Positions 8,284 through 17,115 are shown, numbered from the stretch's first letter. The stretch is 46,515 nucleotides of DNA from Actinotalea endophytica (GCF_025717005.1 NZ_JAOVZU010000011.1:70826-117340); one strand, 5' to 3'. The notes: generated by a model from the sequence alone, not told the origin. Translations and numbers: made by a program.

Positions 8284-8314
8284 CCGTCCACAGCGTCGGT
8301 GCCTGCCGTCCACA
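8284..8314. repeat. Two CCGTCCACA boxes, 22 bases apart
   Basis: CCGTCCACA occurs at 8284-8292 and 8306-8314 in the gap before yraN. It differs at the first two bases from TTGTCCACA, the DnaA box of high-GC actinobacteria, and the 22-base step is two helical turns. This is possibly a DnaA or other regulator site, but chance is not excluded. Confidence 0.3.
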
Positions 8315-8406
8315 CTGCCGGCGCCGGCCGGCGCGTCCCCAGCCGGGCCGGGCCCTCCGACCAGGGCTGACCGTATGCCGCGACCGTGGTGCGCGGAGGT
8401 GGTCGC

Positions 8407-8763
8407 GTGAGCGCGAGACAGGCCCTCGGGCGGTACGGCGAACGGGTGGCGGCCGCGCACCTGGCCGCGCGCGGATGGCGGGTCGTCGACCGCAACTGGC
8501 GCGGGCGCGACGGCGAGCTCGACATCGTCGCGATGGACGGCACGACGCTCGTCGTGGTCGAGGTCAAGACCCGCAGCGGCCCCGGGTTCGGCCACCCAGC
8601 GCTGGCCGTGACACCCGAGAAGCTGGCCCGGCTGAGGCGACTCGCGGGGCAGTGGCTCACCGAGCACGACCTGCGTCCCGCGGAGGTCCGCCTGGACGTC
8701 ATCGCGGTCCGCACCGACGTCCCGGTCGCCGAGCGGGTCGAGCACCTGCGCGGCATCTCGTGA
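8407..8763 (+). CDS. yraN: YraN family (UPF0102) predicted endonuclease-fold protein
   Basis: 118 residues with the restriction-endonuclease-like core: GRYGERVAAAHLAARGWRVVDRN, then GRDGELDIVAMDG and VVVEVKTRSG. The conserved E...D...ExK pattern typical of this fold is present. The substrate is unknown; co-location with comM and dprA suggests a role with recombination or DNA uptake. I chose GTG 8407 because GGAGG lies at 8395-8399 seven bases before it; an in-frame GTG at 8386 lacks such a site. Its stop overlaps the next start (GTGA). Confidence 0.93.
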   Translation: MSARQALGRYGERVAAAHLAARGWRVVDRNWRGRDGELDIVAMDGTTLVVVEVKTRSGPGFGHPALAVTPEKLARLRRLAGQWLTEHDLRPAEVRLDVIAVRTDVPVAERVEHLRGIS

Positions 8764-10286
8764 GCCTCGGTCGCACCCGGGCCGTCGCGCTGGTCGGTCT
8801 GACCGGGCACGTCGTCGACGTCGAGGCCCACCTCGCCGCGAGCGTTCCGGGCCTGGCACTGGTCGGCCTGCCCGACGCCGCACTGAGCGAGGCGCGGGAC
8901 CGCGTCCGCGCCGCCGTCGCCTCGACCGGGCTGGCGTGGCCGCAGCGGAAGATCACGATCAACCTCTCTCCTGCGTCGCTGCCCAAGGCCGGCGCCGGCT
9001 TCGACCTGGCGATCGCCGTCGCGACACTGGCGGGGGCCGGGTTGTGCCCGGCCGAGGTGGTCACCGACGTCGTGCACCTCGGCGAGCTCGGGCTCGACGG
9101 GCGGCTGCGCCCGGTGCGCGGTGTGCTGCCCGCGGTCGCGGCGGCGGTGTCGGCCGGGTACCGCCGGGTCGTGGTGCCCGCGGCGGACCTCGGCGAGGCA
9201 CAGCTCGTGCCCGGCGCCGACGTGGTCGGCGCCGCGTCGCTCGCCGAGGTCCTCGCCGTGCACGGTGCCGAGGTCTGCGTGCCGGACCTGGTGCCGGTGC
9301 GGCGGACCGAGCCGGAGACTGCGAAGGCCGGTCAGGGCGGGGACCTCGCCGACGTGGTCGGGCAGGGCCTGCCGCGGCACGCGCTCGAGGTCGCGGCCGC
9401 TGGCGGGCACCACCTGCTCATGCTCGGCCCACCCGGTACGGGCAAGACGATGCTGGCCGCGCGGCTCCCGGGGCTGCTGCCAGACCTGGACGACCACGAC
9501 GCGGTCGAGGTCACCTCGGTGCACTCGGTCGCCGGGACGTTCCGGGCGGCCGACGGGCTGCTGCGTCGCCCGCCGTTCGAGGACCCGCACCACACGGCTA
9601 CCCCCGCTGCCGTGATCGGTGGCGGCTCCGGCCTGCCTCGTCCGGGAGCCGCCTCGCGCGCGCATCGAGGGGTGCTGTTCCTCGACGAGGCACCCGAGTT
9701 CTCCCCGCGCGTGCTGCAGACCCTGCGCCAGCCGCTCGAGCACGGCGAGCTGGTGCTCCACCGCGCCGCCGGATCGGCCCGATACCCCGCACGCTTCCAG
9801 CTGGTGATGGCCGCGAACCCCTGCCCGTGCGGCAACTCGGTGGGCATGGGACTGACCTGCACGTGCAGCTCGATCGAGCGACGCCGGTACTTCTCGCGAC
9901 TGTCCGGTCCGCTGCTGGACCGGGTGGACCTGCAGATCGACGTCCTCCCCGTCACGAGGGTCGAACGGCTGGCGGGTCCAGGGGAGCCGACCGCGGCCGT
10001 CGCGGAGCGGGTCGCCCAGGCACGGGCCCGTGCGCAGCACCGGCTCGCCGGGACGGGCTGGCGCACCAACGCGGAGGTCTCGGGCCGGTGGCTGCGCGCG
10101 CACGCTCCTCGGGACGCCGCGACGGCGATGCGGGGACTCGAGGTGGCGATCGACCGCGGAGAGCTCAGCCTGCGTGGTGCCGACCGCGTGCTTCGCATCG
10201 CCTGGACCCTCGCCGACCTGGCGGCCGTCGCTCAGCCCGGTCCGGATCAGGTAGGCGAAGCCCTCGTCCTGCGCGGCAACCGATGA
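8760..10286 (+). CDS. comM: YifB/ComM-family Mg-chelatase-like AAA+ ATPase
   Basis: 508-residue member of the ComM/YifB family; in Vibrio and Haemophilus ComM is a hexameric branch-migration helicase for integrating taken-up DNA. N-terminal ChlI-like domain (VDVEAHLAASVPGLALVGLPDAALSE, KITINLSPASLPKAG), Walker A GPPGTGKTMLAARL (about residues 222-235), Walker B GVLFLDEAPEF, sensor-like NPCPCGN, a Cys cluster CPCG...CTCS, and the C-terminal lid domain. GTG start overlaps the yraN stop and its own stop overlaps dprA by four bases, so yraN-comM-dprA is one coupled unit. Confidence 0.93.
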   Translation: MSLGRTRAVALVGLTGHVVDVEAHLAASVPGLALVGLPDAALSEARDRVRAAVASTGLAWPQRKITINLSPASLPKAGAGFDLAIAVATLAGAGLCPAEVVTDVVHLGELGLDGRLRPVRGVLPAVAAAVSAGYRRVVVPAADLGEAQLVPGADVVGAASLAEVLAVHGAEVCVPDLVPVRRTEPETAKAGQGGDLADVVGQGLPRHALEVAAAGGHHLLMLGPPGTGKTMLAARLPGLLPDLDDHDAVEVTSVHSVAGTFRAADGLLRRPPFEDPHHTATPAAVIGGGSGLPRPGAASRAHRGVLFLDEAPEFSPRVLQTLRQPLEHGELVLHRAAGSARYPARFQLVMAANPCPCGNSVGMGLTCTCSSIERRRYFSRLSGPLLDRVDLQIDVLPVTRVERLAGPGEPTAAVAERVAQARARAQHRLAGTGWRTNAEVSGRWLRAHAPRDAATAMRGLEVAIDRGELSLRGADRVLRIAWTLADLAAVAQPGPDQVGEALVLRGNR

Positions 10287-11392
10287 ACGACCTCGAGGCC
10301 CGGATCGCCTGGAGCGGGCTCGTCGAGCCGGGCGATCCCGTGGCGGGTGCCCTGGTCGAGTCCCTCGGTCCGGTCGACGCCCTGGATCTGGTCGCTCGTA
10401 CGGCACGGGCCGATGCCGTCCTTCTGCCAGGACTGACCACGGTGGCCCACGGCCGTGTCCGGCGTGGGCTCGAGGGCTGGGCGCAACGCTGGGGCGCGGA
10501 CACGTGGCGCCGGCACCGGGACTGGATCGAAGCGCTGTCGGGGCGCGTCGTGGTGCCCGGCGACCCGGGCTGGCCGGCCGGGCTGGACGACCTCGGCCTC
10601 GCTCGCCCGATGTGTCTGTGGGTGCGTGGCGCGGATCCGGCGCCCCTGCTCGCGCGCGCCGTCTCGGTGGTGGGGTCGAGGGCCGCGACCAGCTATGGCG
10701 AGCACGTGACCGCCGAGCTCTGCGCGGGTCTGGCCGACGCGGATGCCTGCGTGGTCTCCGGTGGGGCGTTCGGCATCGACGCCATGGCGCACCGCGCGGC
10801 GCTGACCGCCGACGGCGGCACGGTCGCTGTGCTCGCGGGTGGGCTCGACCGGCCGTACCCGGCAGCGAACGCGCGACTCCTCTCGGCCGTCGCCGAGAAG
10901 GGCGCACTCCTGGCTGAGGTTCCGCCGGGTACGGCGCCGACGAGGCATCGCTTCCTGCTCCGCAACCGCCTGATCGCGGCGCTGGGGCAGGTCACCGTGG
11001 TGGTCGAGGCGGCCCGGCGGTCGGGCGCGCTGAGCACGGCCGGTCACGCGACGGCGTTGATGCGTCCGGTGGGCGCCGTGCCCGGTCCGGTCACATCGGC
11101 AGCGTCGTCCGGGTGCCACCATCTGCTGCGCGACGGCGCTGTCTGCCTCACGAGCGCGGCGGACGTGCTCGAGCTTCTGGACGGGACGCCCGCCGACTCC
11201 GGCATCGCCGAACCTCTGCTCGGCGCCAGGGAGCGGATCGTGCTCGACGCCTTGCCGGTTCGCCAGGGGACCGCGCCCGAGGGGTTGACACGCCCGTGCG
11301 GACTGGCGCTCCCGGAGGTGCTCGCTGCGCTCGGTACGCTCGAGCTGTCCGGGCGTGCCGTGCGGTCCGCCGGGCGATGGCGACGGGCGTGA
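10283..11392 (+). CDS. dprA: DNA-processing protein DprA
   Basis: Binds incoming single-stranded DNA and loads RecA during transformation. The Rossmann-like fold is clear in 369 residues: SVVGSRAATSYG (about 131-142), VVSGGAFGIDAMAHRAAL, TVAVLAGGLDRPYPAAN, SALSTAG-like GALSTAGHA and VGAVPGPVTSAASSGCHHLL. An N-terminal helical region and a C-terminal winged-helix-like segment (about 300-365) flank it. ATG start overlaps the comM stop. Competence has not been shown from this window; the trio is widespread even in bacteria not known to be transformable. Confidence 0.95.
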   Translation: MNDLEARIAWSGLVEPGDPVAGALVESLGPVDALDLVARTARADAVLLPGLTTVAHGRVRRGLEGWAQRWGADTWRRHRDWIEALSGRVVVPGDPGWPAGLDDLGLARPMCLWVRGADPAPLLARAVSVVGSRAATSYGEHVTAELCAGLADADACVVSGGAFGIDAMAHRAALTADGGTVAVLAGGLDRPYPAANARLLSAVAEKGALLAEVPPGTAPTRHRFLLRNRLIAALGQVTVVVEAARRSGALSTAGHATALMRPVGAVPGPVTSAASSGCHHLLRDGAVCLTSAADVLELLDGTPADSGIAEPLLGARERIVLDALPVRQGTAPEGLTRPCGLALPEVLAALGTLELSGRAVRSAGRWRRA

Positions 11393-11400
11393 ACCGCGGT

Positions 11401-11421
11401 ACGTCAGGCATGCCGTGACGT
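11401..11421. repeat. Near-perfect palindrome between dprA and xerC
   Basis: ACGTCA at 11401-11406 is the inverse of TGACGT at 11416-11421, and the space holds the palindrome GGCATGCC plus one extra G. It could be a weak terminator for dprA or a binding site for a dimeric regulator upstream of xerC. Confidence 0.4.
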
Positions 11422-11451
11422 GCAGGAGCGACCACGTCCGCCGTCGTCGGC

Positions 11452-11480
11452 TTGTGGCTCGAGCGCGGACACGCCACCGT
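11452..11480 (+). promoter_or_regulatory. Candidate xerC promoter (leaderless)
   Basis: TTGTGG (11452-11457) and CACCGT (11475-11480) with a 17-base spacer. The -10 ends six bases before ATG 11487, so transcription would start at the initiation codon. Confidence 0.5.
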
Positions 11481-11486
11481 AGGGCC

Positions 11487-12404
11487 ATGCGTGCGCCGGG
11501 GGTGGTCGTGACCGAGCAGGTCGTGGCGCGCTTCGCCACGCATCTGGCCGCAGGACGCGGGCTCTCCGCGCACACCGTCCGGGCATACACCGGCGACGTT
11601 CGGCACGCACTGGCCTACGCGGCGCGCCATGGCCGTTCCTGGCAGGAGGTGGACCTCCCGCTCCTGCGGTCCTGGCTGTCGTCCATGGTGGCCGCCCACC
11701 TGAGTCGCGCGACCATCGCGCGCCGGGGGGCAGCCGTGCGGGCCTTCTTCGCGTGGGCGGCCGCCGAGGGGCTCATCCCCGTGGACCCGGCCGCGAGGCT
11801 GGTCACGGCGCAACCCCGGGCCGCGCTCCCGACCGCGCTCGGTGTGAGGCCCGCCGCTGTCCTGGTCGACCGGGCCGCCGAGGCCGCCGCCGACGGCGAG
11901 CCCGTCGCGATCCGGGACTGGGCGGTGCTCGAGCTGCTGTACGCGACCGGTGCGCGGGTCGGCGAGGTCGTCGGTCTCGACGTCGACGACGTCGACCTCG
12001 ACCGACGGCTGGTTCGGGTGATGGGAAAGGGTGCGAAGGAGCGCATGGTGCCGTTCGGCGCGCCGGCGGCCCACGCCGTGTCGGCATGGCTGACGTCGGG
12101 GCGTCCACGGATGGTCGTCGACGGCAGCGGGCCGGCCATGTTCCTCGGGGTGCGCGGCGGTCGGGTGGACCAACGCCAGGTGCGGTCTGCGGTGCATGCG
12201 GCGGCGGCCCGGGCCGGCGTCGACGACGTCGCGCCGCACGCGCTGCGCCATACCGCCGCGACCCATCTGCTCGCGGGTGGGTCGGACCTGCGTTCCGTGC
12301 AGGAGCTGCTCGGCCATGCCAGCCTGGCGACGACGCAGCGCTACACGCACGTCAGCGCGGACCGGCTCCGCGCGTCCTACCGGCAAGCCCACCCCCGAGC
12401 CTGA
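11487..12404 (+). CDS. xerC: Tyrosine recombinase XerC
   Basis: Site-specific recombinase resolving chromosome dimers at dif with XerD. 305 residues: N-terminal SAM-like core-binding domain (about 1-95; [20 protein letters not shown]) and the catalytic domain with Arg in [13 protein letters not shown], Lys in [25 protein letters not shown] (His-x-x-Arg), [11 protein letters not shown] (His) and the nucleophile Tyr in [13 protein letters not shown]. All catalytic residues are present. ATG 11487 was chosen because of the promoter spacing and normal XerC length. No dif-like site was recognised nearby. Confidence 0.93.
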   Translation: MRAPGVVVTEQVVARFATHLAAGRGLSAHTVRAYTGDVRHALAYAARHGRSWQEVDLPLLRSWLSSMVAAHLSRATIARRGAAVRAFFAWAAAEGLIPVDPAARLVTAQPRAALPTALGVRPAAVLVDRAAEAAADGEPVAIRDWAVLELLYATGARVGEVVGLDVDDVDLDRRLVRVMGKGAKERMVPFGAPAAHAVSAWLTSGRPRMVVDGSGPAMFLGVRGGRVDQRQVRSAVHAAAARAGVDDVAPHALRHTAATHLLAGGSDLRSVQELLGHASLATTQRYTHVSADRLRASYRQAHPRA

Positions 12405-12417
12405 CAGGATCATGACC

Positions 12418-13347
12418 ATGCCTCCCCAGGCCGACGCCGAGAACGAGCGCCCGCCGTCCGAGCCGGACGGCCGGGTGTCCGCGCCGCCCGACGGCGGTCC
12501 GCTGGGTACTGCGGACCCGGAGCTCGACGAGGCGGACCCGGTGGAGGTCGAGGACGAGCCGGTCGAGCTGCCGGGCCCTGACACCGACGGCATCGCACGG
12601 GTCTGGTCGACCTTCAAGGCGACCGGTGACCGCGGTGCGCGCGAGCAGCTGATCCTGCACTACGCGCCGCTCGTCACGATGGTCGCCAACCGGGTCGGGG
12701 CAGGGCTGCCGACCTCGGTGGAGCAGGCGGACCTGGTGTCGTACGGCATGTTCGGCCTGATCGACGCGATCGAGAAGTACGAGACCGACCGCGCCGTGAA
12801 GTTCGAGACCTACGCAAGCTCGCGGATCCGCGGCGCGATCATCGACGAGCTCAGAGCGATCGACTGGATCCCCCGTTCGGTGCGCACCAAGGCGCGTGCC
12901 GTGGACCGCGCGTTCGCTGAGCTCGAGGGCGAGCTGCACCGCGCACCGACCGAGGACGAGGTCGCGTCCCGGCTCTCGATCAGCGTCGGTGAGCTGCGCG
13001 GCATCTTCTCCCAGCTGGCCACGGTGAACGTCGCGGCGCTCGACGAGCTGCTCGGCGCGGGCTCGGAGCGCGGTGACGCCCTCTCGCTGATCGACACGCT
13101 GGAGGACCCCGGTGCCGTCGACCCGCAGGGCAACCTCGAGGCTCAGGAGACGAAGGTTCTTCTCGCCCGCGCGATCGAACGGCTGGGCGAGCGGGAGAAG
13201 ATCGTCCTGGTGCTCTACTACTACGAGAACATGACCCTCGCGGAGATCGGCCGCGTGCTCGGCGTGACGGAGTCCCGGATCTCGCAGATGCACACCGCCG
13301 CGATGCTGCGGCTGCGGTCGTACCTCCAGGAGGCCGAGCGCGTCTGA
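12418..13347 (+). CDS. whiG: FliA/WhiG-family RNA polymerase sigma factor
   Basis: Group 3 sigma factor. Region 2 is well preserved ([57 protein letters not shown], then DWIPRSVR), followed by region 3 ([19 protein letters not shown]) and region 4 with [18 protein letters not shown] and the helix-turn-helix [22 protein letters not shown]. The dprA-whiG-rpsB neighbourhood matches Streptomyces; in motile Micrococcales the ortholog drives flagellar genes, so motility is plausible but no flagellar gene is present here. ATG 12418 has AGGA eight bases upstream and is preferred over ATG 12412. The N-terminal 60 residues are acidic and Pro-rich, longer than the usual WhiG lead-in. Confidence 0.9.
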   Translation: MPPQADAENERPPSEPDGRVSAPPDGGPLGTADPELDEADPVEVEDEPVELPGPDTDGIARVWSTFKATGDRGAREQLILHYAPLVTMVANRVGAGLPTSVEQADLVSYGMFGLIDAIEKYETDRAVKFETYASSRIRGAIIDELRAIDWIPRSVRTKARAVDRAFAELEGELHRAPTEDEVASRLSISVGELRGIFSQLATVNVAALDELLGAGSERGDALSLIDTLEDPGAVDPQGNLEAQETKVLLARAIERLGEREKIVLVLYYYENMTLAEIGRVLGVTESRISQMHTAAMLRLRSYLQEAERV

Positions 13348-13351
13348 GCGG

Positions 13352-13906
13352 TCATCCGCCGGGCGGGAGCAGCACGACCGGCGCGGTGCGCCCGAGCAGG
13401 TCGAGCGGGTTGAGGTAGGTGTCCCCGTCCCGGACGCCCCAGTGCACGCCGTCGTGGCCGCTCCGGGTCTGCAGCGTGCCGAGGACGTCGCCCGCGTGGA
13501 CCTCGTCGCCGACCTCGACACCCGGGTCGACCGGCTCGAGGCTCGTCCGCAGCCCGTCGGGATGGAGCACCGTGACCACGCCCCGGTCCACCACCGTGCC
13601 GGCGAACACGACGCGGCCGTCGCCAGGGGAGTGCACGGTCTGGCCGGGCGTCGCGGCCAGGTCGACACCGCGGTGGCCCGAGCTCCAGCGGAACAGCGGC
13701 GCGTCGAACAGCCTCGTCACGGGCCCTGGCACGGGCGCGCGGTAGGCGATACGCGCGCTGTCCGCCGCGGCCTCCGCGGTGCGGACCGGCGACGCGGCCG
13801 ACGACGTGCTGACGACGACGTCGTCGCTCCAGACCGGCGTCGCTGCCGTGAGCAGGGCGACCGACCCGGCCGTGAGCGCGAGGACCTTGCCGATCGCTGC
13901 AACCAT
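13352..13906 (-). CDS. Exported M23 (LytM-fold) protein, possibly non-catalytic
   Basis: From the ATG at 13906 the 184-residue product begins with a signal peptide (AAIGKVLALTAGSVALLTAA, about 3-22). The M23 domain has the metal-binding His/Asp pair in GHRGVDLAATPG and the beta-hairpin VEVGDEVHAGDVLGTL. The usual C-terminal HxH motif reads GVHW, so the first (catalytic) His is Gly, and the conserved YxHL-type His is replaced in TSLEPV. It may therefore bind peptidoglycan or regulate rather than cut. It stands convergent to whiG (four-base gap) and divergent from rpsB, as in other actinobacteria. A longer reading frame to 14233 is Arg-rich and lacks a signal peptide at its front, so I rejected that start. 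Confidence 0.82.
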   Translation of the reverse strand: MVAAIGKVLALTAGSVALLTAATPVWSDDVVVSTSSAASPVRTAEAAADSARIAYRAPVPGPVTRLFDAPLFRWSSGHRGVDLAATPGQTVHSPGDGRVVFAGTVVDRGVVTVLHPDGLRTSLEPVDPGVEVGDEVHAGDVLGTLQTRSGHDGVHWGVRDGDTYLNPLDLLGRTAPVVLLPPGG

Positions 13907-14139
13907 GCCGAGATCCTGTGCCGCGGAGGCCGTCCTGCCGCCGCCGGTCCGCCCCACCTGGGGATCGAGCCGATCCGAGGTGGTCGGTGGACGCTGGCCG
14001 TCGGTGCCCGCGTAGGACAGGCGGCGGCGACCGGCGGCCAGGAGCGGCTCGCGGCGATCCTCGACCCGTACCCGCGCACGGCGACCCGCGACCCGCACCC
14101 GCGTCCGGCGACCCGCCGCGGGTCCGCTACCATTGATCC
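13907..14139. other. Divergent intergenic region, M23 gene to rpsB
   Basis: This 465-base gap (to 14371) is the only one above 300 bases. The left part holds no convincing gene. Bases 14064-14115 contain GACCCG four times in an imperfect direct repeat of unknown role. The rpsB promoter lies at its right end and the rpsB leader fills the remainder. Confidence 0.5.
14128..14133 (+). promoter_or_regulatory. Candidate -10 box of rpsB
   Basis: TACCAT fits TANNNT and lies about 240 bases before the rpsB start, just upstream of the first leader hairpin. No clear -35 is visible. Confidence 0.4.
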
Positions 14140-14371
14140 GCGCCCGGGCTCGCCCGGGTGACATCGCGTGCCCTCTTCCCGCCACGATGCCCGGTCCCAT
14201 ACGGCGCCGGACGGCGGGAGCGTGTGCCGGCAACGGTCCGCCTCACGGCGGCGTCGGCAGCGCGGGGTACCAGGGGCGTCCGGCCACCCGGTCGGCGCCG
14301 ACAACCGGATCCGGGCCGCCCTCGCGGCCCTCGTCAGTGCGCGGCCCCGGCCGCGTCGGAAGGACTGCGTC
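14140..14371 (+). promoter_or_regulatory. Long hairpin-rich leader of rpsB
   Basis: Five perfect stems follow each other: CCCGGG-CTCG-CCCGGG (14143-14158); TCCCGCC (14177-14183) with GGCGGGA (14213-14219); CCGCC-TCAC-GGCGG (14238-14251); GGGCCGC-CCTC-GCGGCCC (14313-14330); CGCGGC-CCCG-GCCGCG (14340-14355). The last ends two bases before the ribosome binding site GGAAGGA (14358-14364). The arrangement suggests S2-dependent or other post-transcriptional control; no known family was recognised. Confidence 0.55.
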
Positions 14372-15376
14372 ATGGCCGTCGTGACCATGCGCCAGCTGCT
14401 CGAGAGCGGCGTCCACTTCGGGCACCAGACCCGTCGGTGGAACCCGAAGATGAAGAGGTTCATCCTCACCGAGCGCAACGGCATCTACATCGTCGACCTC
14501 GAGTCGACCCTCACCCACATCGATCGCGCGTTCAGCTTCGTCAAGGAGACCGTCGCGCGCGGCGGCACGATCCTCTTCGTGGGCACCAAGAAGCAGGCTC
14601 AGGAGCCCGTGGCCGAGCAGGCAGCCCGGGTCGGCATGCCGTACGTCAACCAGCGCTGGCTGGGTGGCATGCTCACCAACTTCCAGACCGTCAACAAGCG
14701 ACTCCAGCGGCTCAAGGAGCTCGAGGAGATCGACTTCGACGACGTCGCGGGCAGCGGCTTCACGAAGAAGGAGCTGCTCATCATGCGTCGCGAGAAGGAC
14801 AAGCTCGCGAAGACGCTGGGCGGCATCCGCGACATGACCAAGGTGCCGTCGGCCGTGTGGGTCGTGGACACCAACAAGGAGCACCTCGCGGTCGACGAGG
14901 CGCGCAAGCTCGGCGTCCCGGTCGTGGCGATCCTGGACACCAACTGCGACCCCGATCAGGTCGACTACCAGATCCCGGGCAACGACGACGCGATCCGTTC
15001 GGTCACGCTGCTGACCCGTGTGATCGCCGACGCGGTCGCCGAGGGGCTCATCGCGCGACACTCCGCACGTGCCGCCACCGAGACGGACACCCCCGAGGCC
15101 GAGCCGCTCGCCGAGTGGGAGCGCGAGCTCCTGGCCGGCGCCGAGGCGGAGGCCGCGCCGGCTGAGGCTGCTGCTGAGGCGCCTGCCGCTGAGGCTGCCC
15201 CTGAGGCTGCTGCTGAGGCGCCTGCCGCTGAGGCCGCCCCCGAGGCTGCTGCTGAGGCGCCTGCCGCTGAGGCTGCCCCTGAGGCTGCCGCTGAGGAGGT
15301 CGCCGCCGAGGAGACCCCGGCCGCGGCCGAGACGACTGCTGAGGCGGCGCCCGTCGAGGCGCCCGCCGAGAGCTGA
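14372..15376 (+). CDS. rpsB: 30S ribosomal protein S2 (uS2)
   Basis: S2 lies on the back of the 30S subunit and is required for S1 function and initiation. The core is canonical: [71 protein letters not shown]. At 334 residues it is longer than the usual 250-300 because of an Ala/Glu/Pro tail (about 252-334) built from three near-identical 13-residue units. ATG with GGAAGGA seven bases upstream. tsf follows after 24 bases, the standard rpsB-tsf operon. Confidence 0.98.
   Translation: MAVVTMRQLLESGVHFGHQTRRWNPKMKRFILTERNGIYIVDLESTLTHIDRAFSFVKETVARGGTILFVGTKKQAQEPVAEQAARVGMPYVNQRWLGGMLTNFQTVNKRLQRLKELEEIDFDDVAGSGFTKKELLIMRREKDKLAKTLGGIRDMTKVPSAVWVVDTNKEHLAVDEARKLGVPVVAILDTNCDPDQVDYQIPGNDDAIRSVTLLTRVIADAVAEGLIARHSARAATETDTPEAEPLAEWERELLAGAEAEAAPAEAAAEAPAAEAAPEAAAEAPAAEAAPEAAAEAPAAEAAPEAAAEEVAAEETPAAAETTAEAAPVEAPAES
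15164..15295 (+). repeat. 39-base tandem repeat in the rpsB tail
   Basis: Units 15164-15202, 15203-15241 and 15242-15280, followed by a partial copy to 15295. Units 1 and 3 are identical and unit 2 differs at two third-codon positions. Each encodes 13 residues rich in Ala, Glu and Pro. The near identity points to recent slippage or unequal exchange, so copy number may vary between strains. Confidence 0.9.
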
Positions 15377-15400
15377 CCGAGAGGACAAGGGACCACACCC

Positions 15401-16234
15401 ATGGCGAACTACACCGCCGCTGACATCAAGGCACTGCGCGAGCGCACCGGCGCAGGCATGCTCGACGTCAAGAAGGCTCTCGACGAGGCCGACGGCGACG
15501 CCGAGAAGGCCCTGGAGATCATCCGCGTCAAGGGCCTCAAGGGCGTCGCGAAGCGCGAGGGCCGCGCGGCCTCGGACGGCCTCGTGGCCGCGCACGTGTC
15601 CGAGGACGGCCAGACCGGCGTGCTCGTCGAGCTGAACTGCGAGACCGACTTCGTCACCAAGAACGCGAGCTTCATCGCGCTCGCCGACAAGGTCCTCGCC
15701 GCCGTCGTCGCCTCGGGCGCCGAGGACGCCGAGGCTGCGCTGGCCGCCGAGGTCGACGGTGCCACCGTCGCCGACGCGATCACCGAGACCGCGGCGACCA
15801 TCGGCGAGAAGCTCGTGCTGCGCCGGGTCGCCCGGGTCAACGCACCGGTCGTGACGGTCTACCTGCACAAGGTCAACAAGGACCTCCCGCCGCAGGTCGG
15901 CGTCCTGGTCGGGACCGACGCCGCAGGCGCTTCGGTCGCCAAGGACGTGGCGATGCACATCGCCGCCTTCTCGCCGGCCTACCTCACCCGGGACGACGTC
16001 CCGGCGGACACCGTCGAGAACGAGCGGCGGATCGCCGAGGAGACCTCGCGCAACGAGGGCAAGCCCGAGGCAGCCCTGCCGAAGATCGTCGAGGGTCGCC
16101 TCAACGGGTTCTTCAAGGAGGTCGTCCTGCTGGACCAGGCCTTCGCCAAGGACCCGAAGACCACGGTCGGCAAGGTCGTCGCCGGAGCCGGCGGCACGGT
16201 GACCGGCTTCGCGCGGTTCCGCGTCGGGGCCTGA
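15401..16234 (+). CDS. tsf: Elongation factor Ts
   Basis: Guanine nucleotide exchange factor for EF-Tu. UBA-like N-terminus with the hallmark [22 protein letters not shown] split over residues 9-30, then [15 protein letters not shown] and [12 protein letters not shown] (the Thr-Asp-Phe-Val contact to EF-Tu), and the C-terminal dimerisation-type region with [19 protein letters not shown]. Length 277 is normal. ATG start with GAGGACAAGGGA upstream. It closes the rpsB-tsf operon and is followed by a strong terminator. Confidence 0.98.
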   Translation: MANYTAADIKALRERTGAGMLDVKKALDEADGDAEKALEIIRVKGLKGVAKREGRAASDGLVAAHVSEDGQTGVLVELNCETDFVTKNASFIALADKVLAAVVASGAEDAEAALAAEVDGATVADAITETAATIGEKLVLRRVARVNAPVVTVYLHKVNKDLPPQVGVLVGTDAAGASVAKDVAMHIAAFSPAYLTRDDVPADTVENERRIAEETSRNEGKPEAALPKIVEGRLNGFFKEVVLLDQAFAKDPKTTVGKVVAGAGGTVTGFARFRVGA

Positions 16235-16241
16235 GGTCCTC

Positions 16242-16273
16242 ACGGTGGCGGTCCCTTCGGGGGCCGCCACCGT
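16242..16273 (+). terminator. Terminator after tsf
   Basis: Stem ACGGTGGCGGTCCC / GGGGCCGCCACCGT, 14 pairs including one U-G, with a TTCG loop, starting seven bases after the stop. No T tract. A further GGACCC / GGGTCC inverted repeat follows in the pyrH upstream region. Confidence 0.88.
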
Positions 16274-16353
16274 CGTATGTGCGTCATGTCAGCGGTGTGG
16301 GACCCTGTGCCCGGGACGGGCCGGGGTCCGGTGAGGCCAAGGAGGAGGCAGGG

Positions 16354-17115
16354 GTGACGACCGACACGCATCGACGGGTGCTGCTGAAGCTGTCCGGCGA
16401 GACCTTCGGCGGTGGTGGCATCGGGGTCGACCCCGTCGTGGTGCGACGCGTCGCCGAGGAGATCGCCGCCGCGGTCACCGACGGCGTCCAGGTCGCGATC
16501 GTGGTCGGCGGCGGCAACTTCTTCCGCGGCGCCGAGCTCGCGCAGGCCGGTATGGACCGGGCCCGCGCGGACTACATGGGCATGCTCGGCACCGTGATGA
16601 ACTGCCTCGCGCTCCAGGACTTCCTGGTCCAGGCTGGCGTGGACACCCGGGTGCAGACCGCCATCGCGATGGGGCAGGTCGCCGAGCCGTACATCCCGCT
16701 GCGTGCCATCCGCCACATGGAGAAGGGGCGCGTTGTCGTGTTCGGCGCGGGCGCGGGCATGCCGTACTTCTCGACCGACACCGTGTCCGTGCAGCGCGCC
16801 CTCGAGACGCACTGCGACGAGGTGCTGATGGCCAAGAACGGGGTGGACGGCGTCTACTCGGCGGACCCGCGCACCGACCCGTCGGCGGAGTTCCTGTCCT
16901 ACGTGACGTTCACCCAGGCCATCGTCGACGACCTCGGCGTGATGGACACCACCGCGCTGTCGCTGTGTCGCGACAACCACATCGTGATGCGGGTGTTCGG
17001 CATGGATGCCCCGGGCAACGTCACGCGTGCACTGCGAGGTGAGAGGATCGGCACGTTGCTCACCGCGGCAGGAGACGGCGAGCAGGTCGGGACGACGACG
17101 AAGGAGCAGCGGTGA
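16354..17115 (+). CDS. pyrH: UMP kinase
   Basis: Hexameric amino-acid-kinase-fold enzyme converting UMP to UDP. Motifs: [12 protein letters not shown] (about 9-20), [35 protein letters not shown], the [13 protein letters not shown] segment, [15 protein letters not shown] and [11 protein letters not shown]. 253 residues from GTG 16354, which has AGGAGG at 16340-16345. It opens a six-gene run of overlapping genes; its stop overlaps frr by four bases. Confidence 0.97.
   Translation: MTTDTHRRVLLKLSGETFGGGGIGVDPVVVRRVAEEIAAAVTDGVQVAIVVGGGNFFRGAELAQAGMDRARADYMGMLGTVMNCLALQDFLVQAGVDTRVQTAIAMGQVAEPYIPLRAIRHMEKGRVVVFGAGAGMPYFSTDTVSVQRALETHCDEVLMAKNGVDGVYSADPRTDPSAEFLSYVTFTQAIVDDLGVMDTTALSLCRDNHIVMRVFGMDAPGNVTRALRGERIGTLLTAAGDGEQVGTTTKEQR

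Noticed and set aside
14064-14115. GACCCG direct repeats as an origin or iteron array
   Set aside because: The copies are short, irregularly spaced and of a composition expected by chance in this GC range.
13352-14233. Longer version of the M23 gene starting at 14233
   Set aside because: It would add about 109 Arg-rich residues before a clear signal peptide and would run through the rpsB promoter region; the ATG at 13906 gives a normal exported protein.
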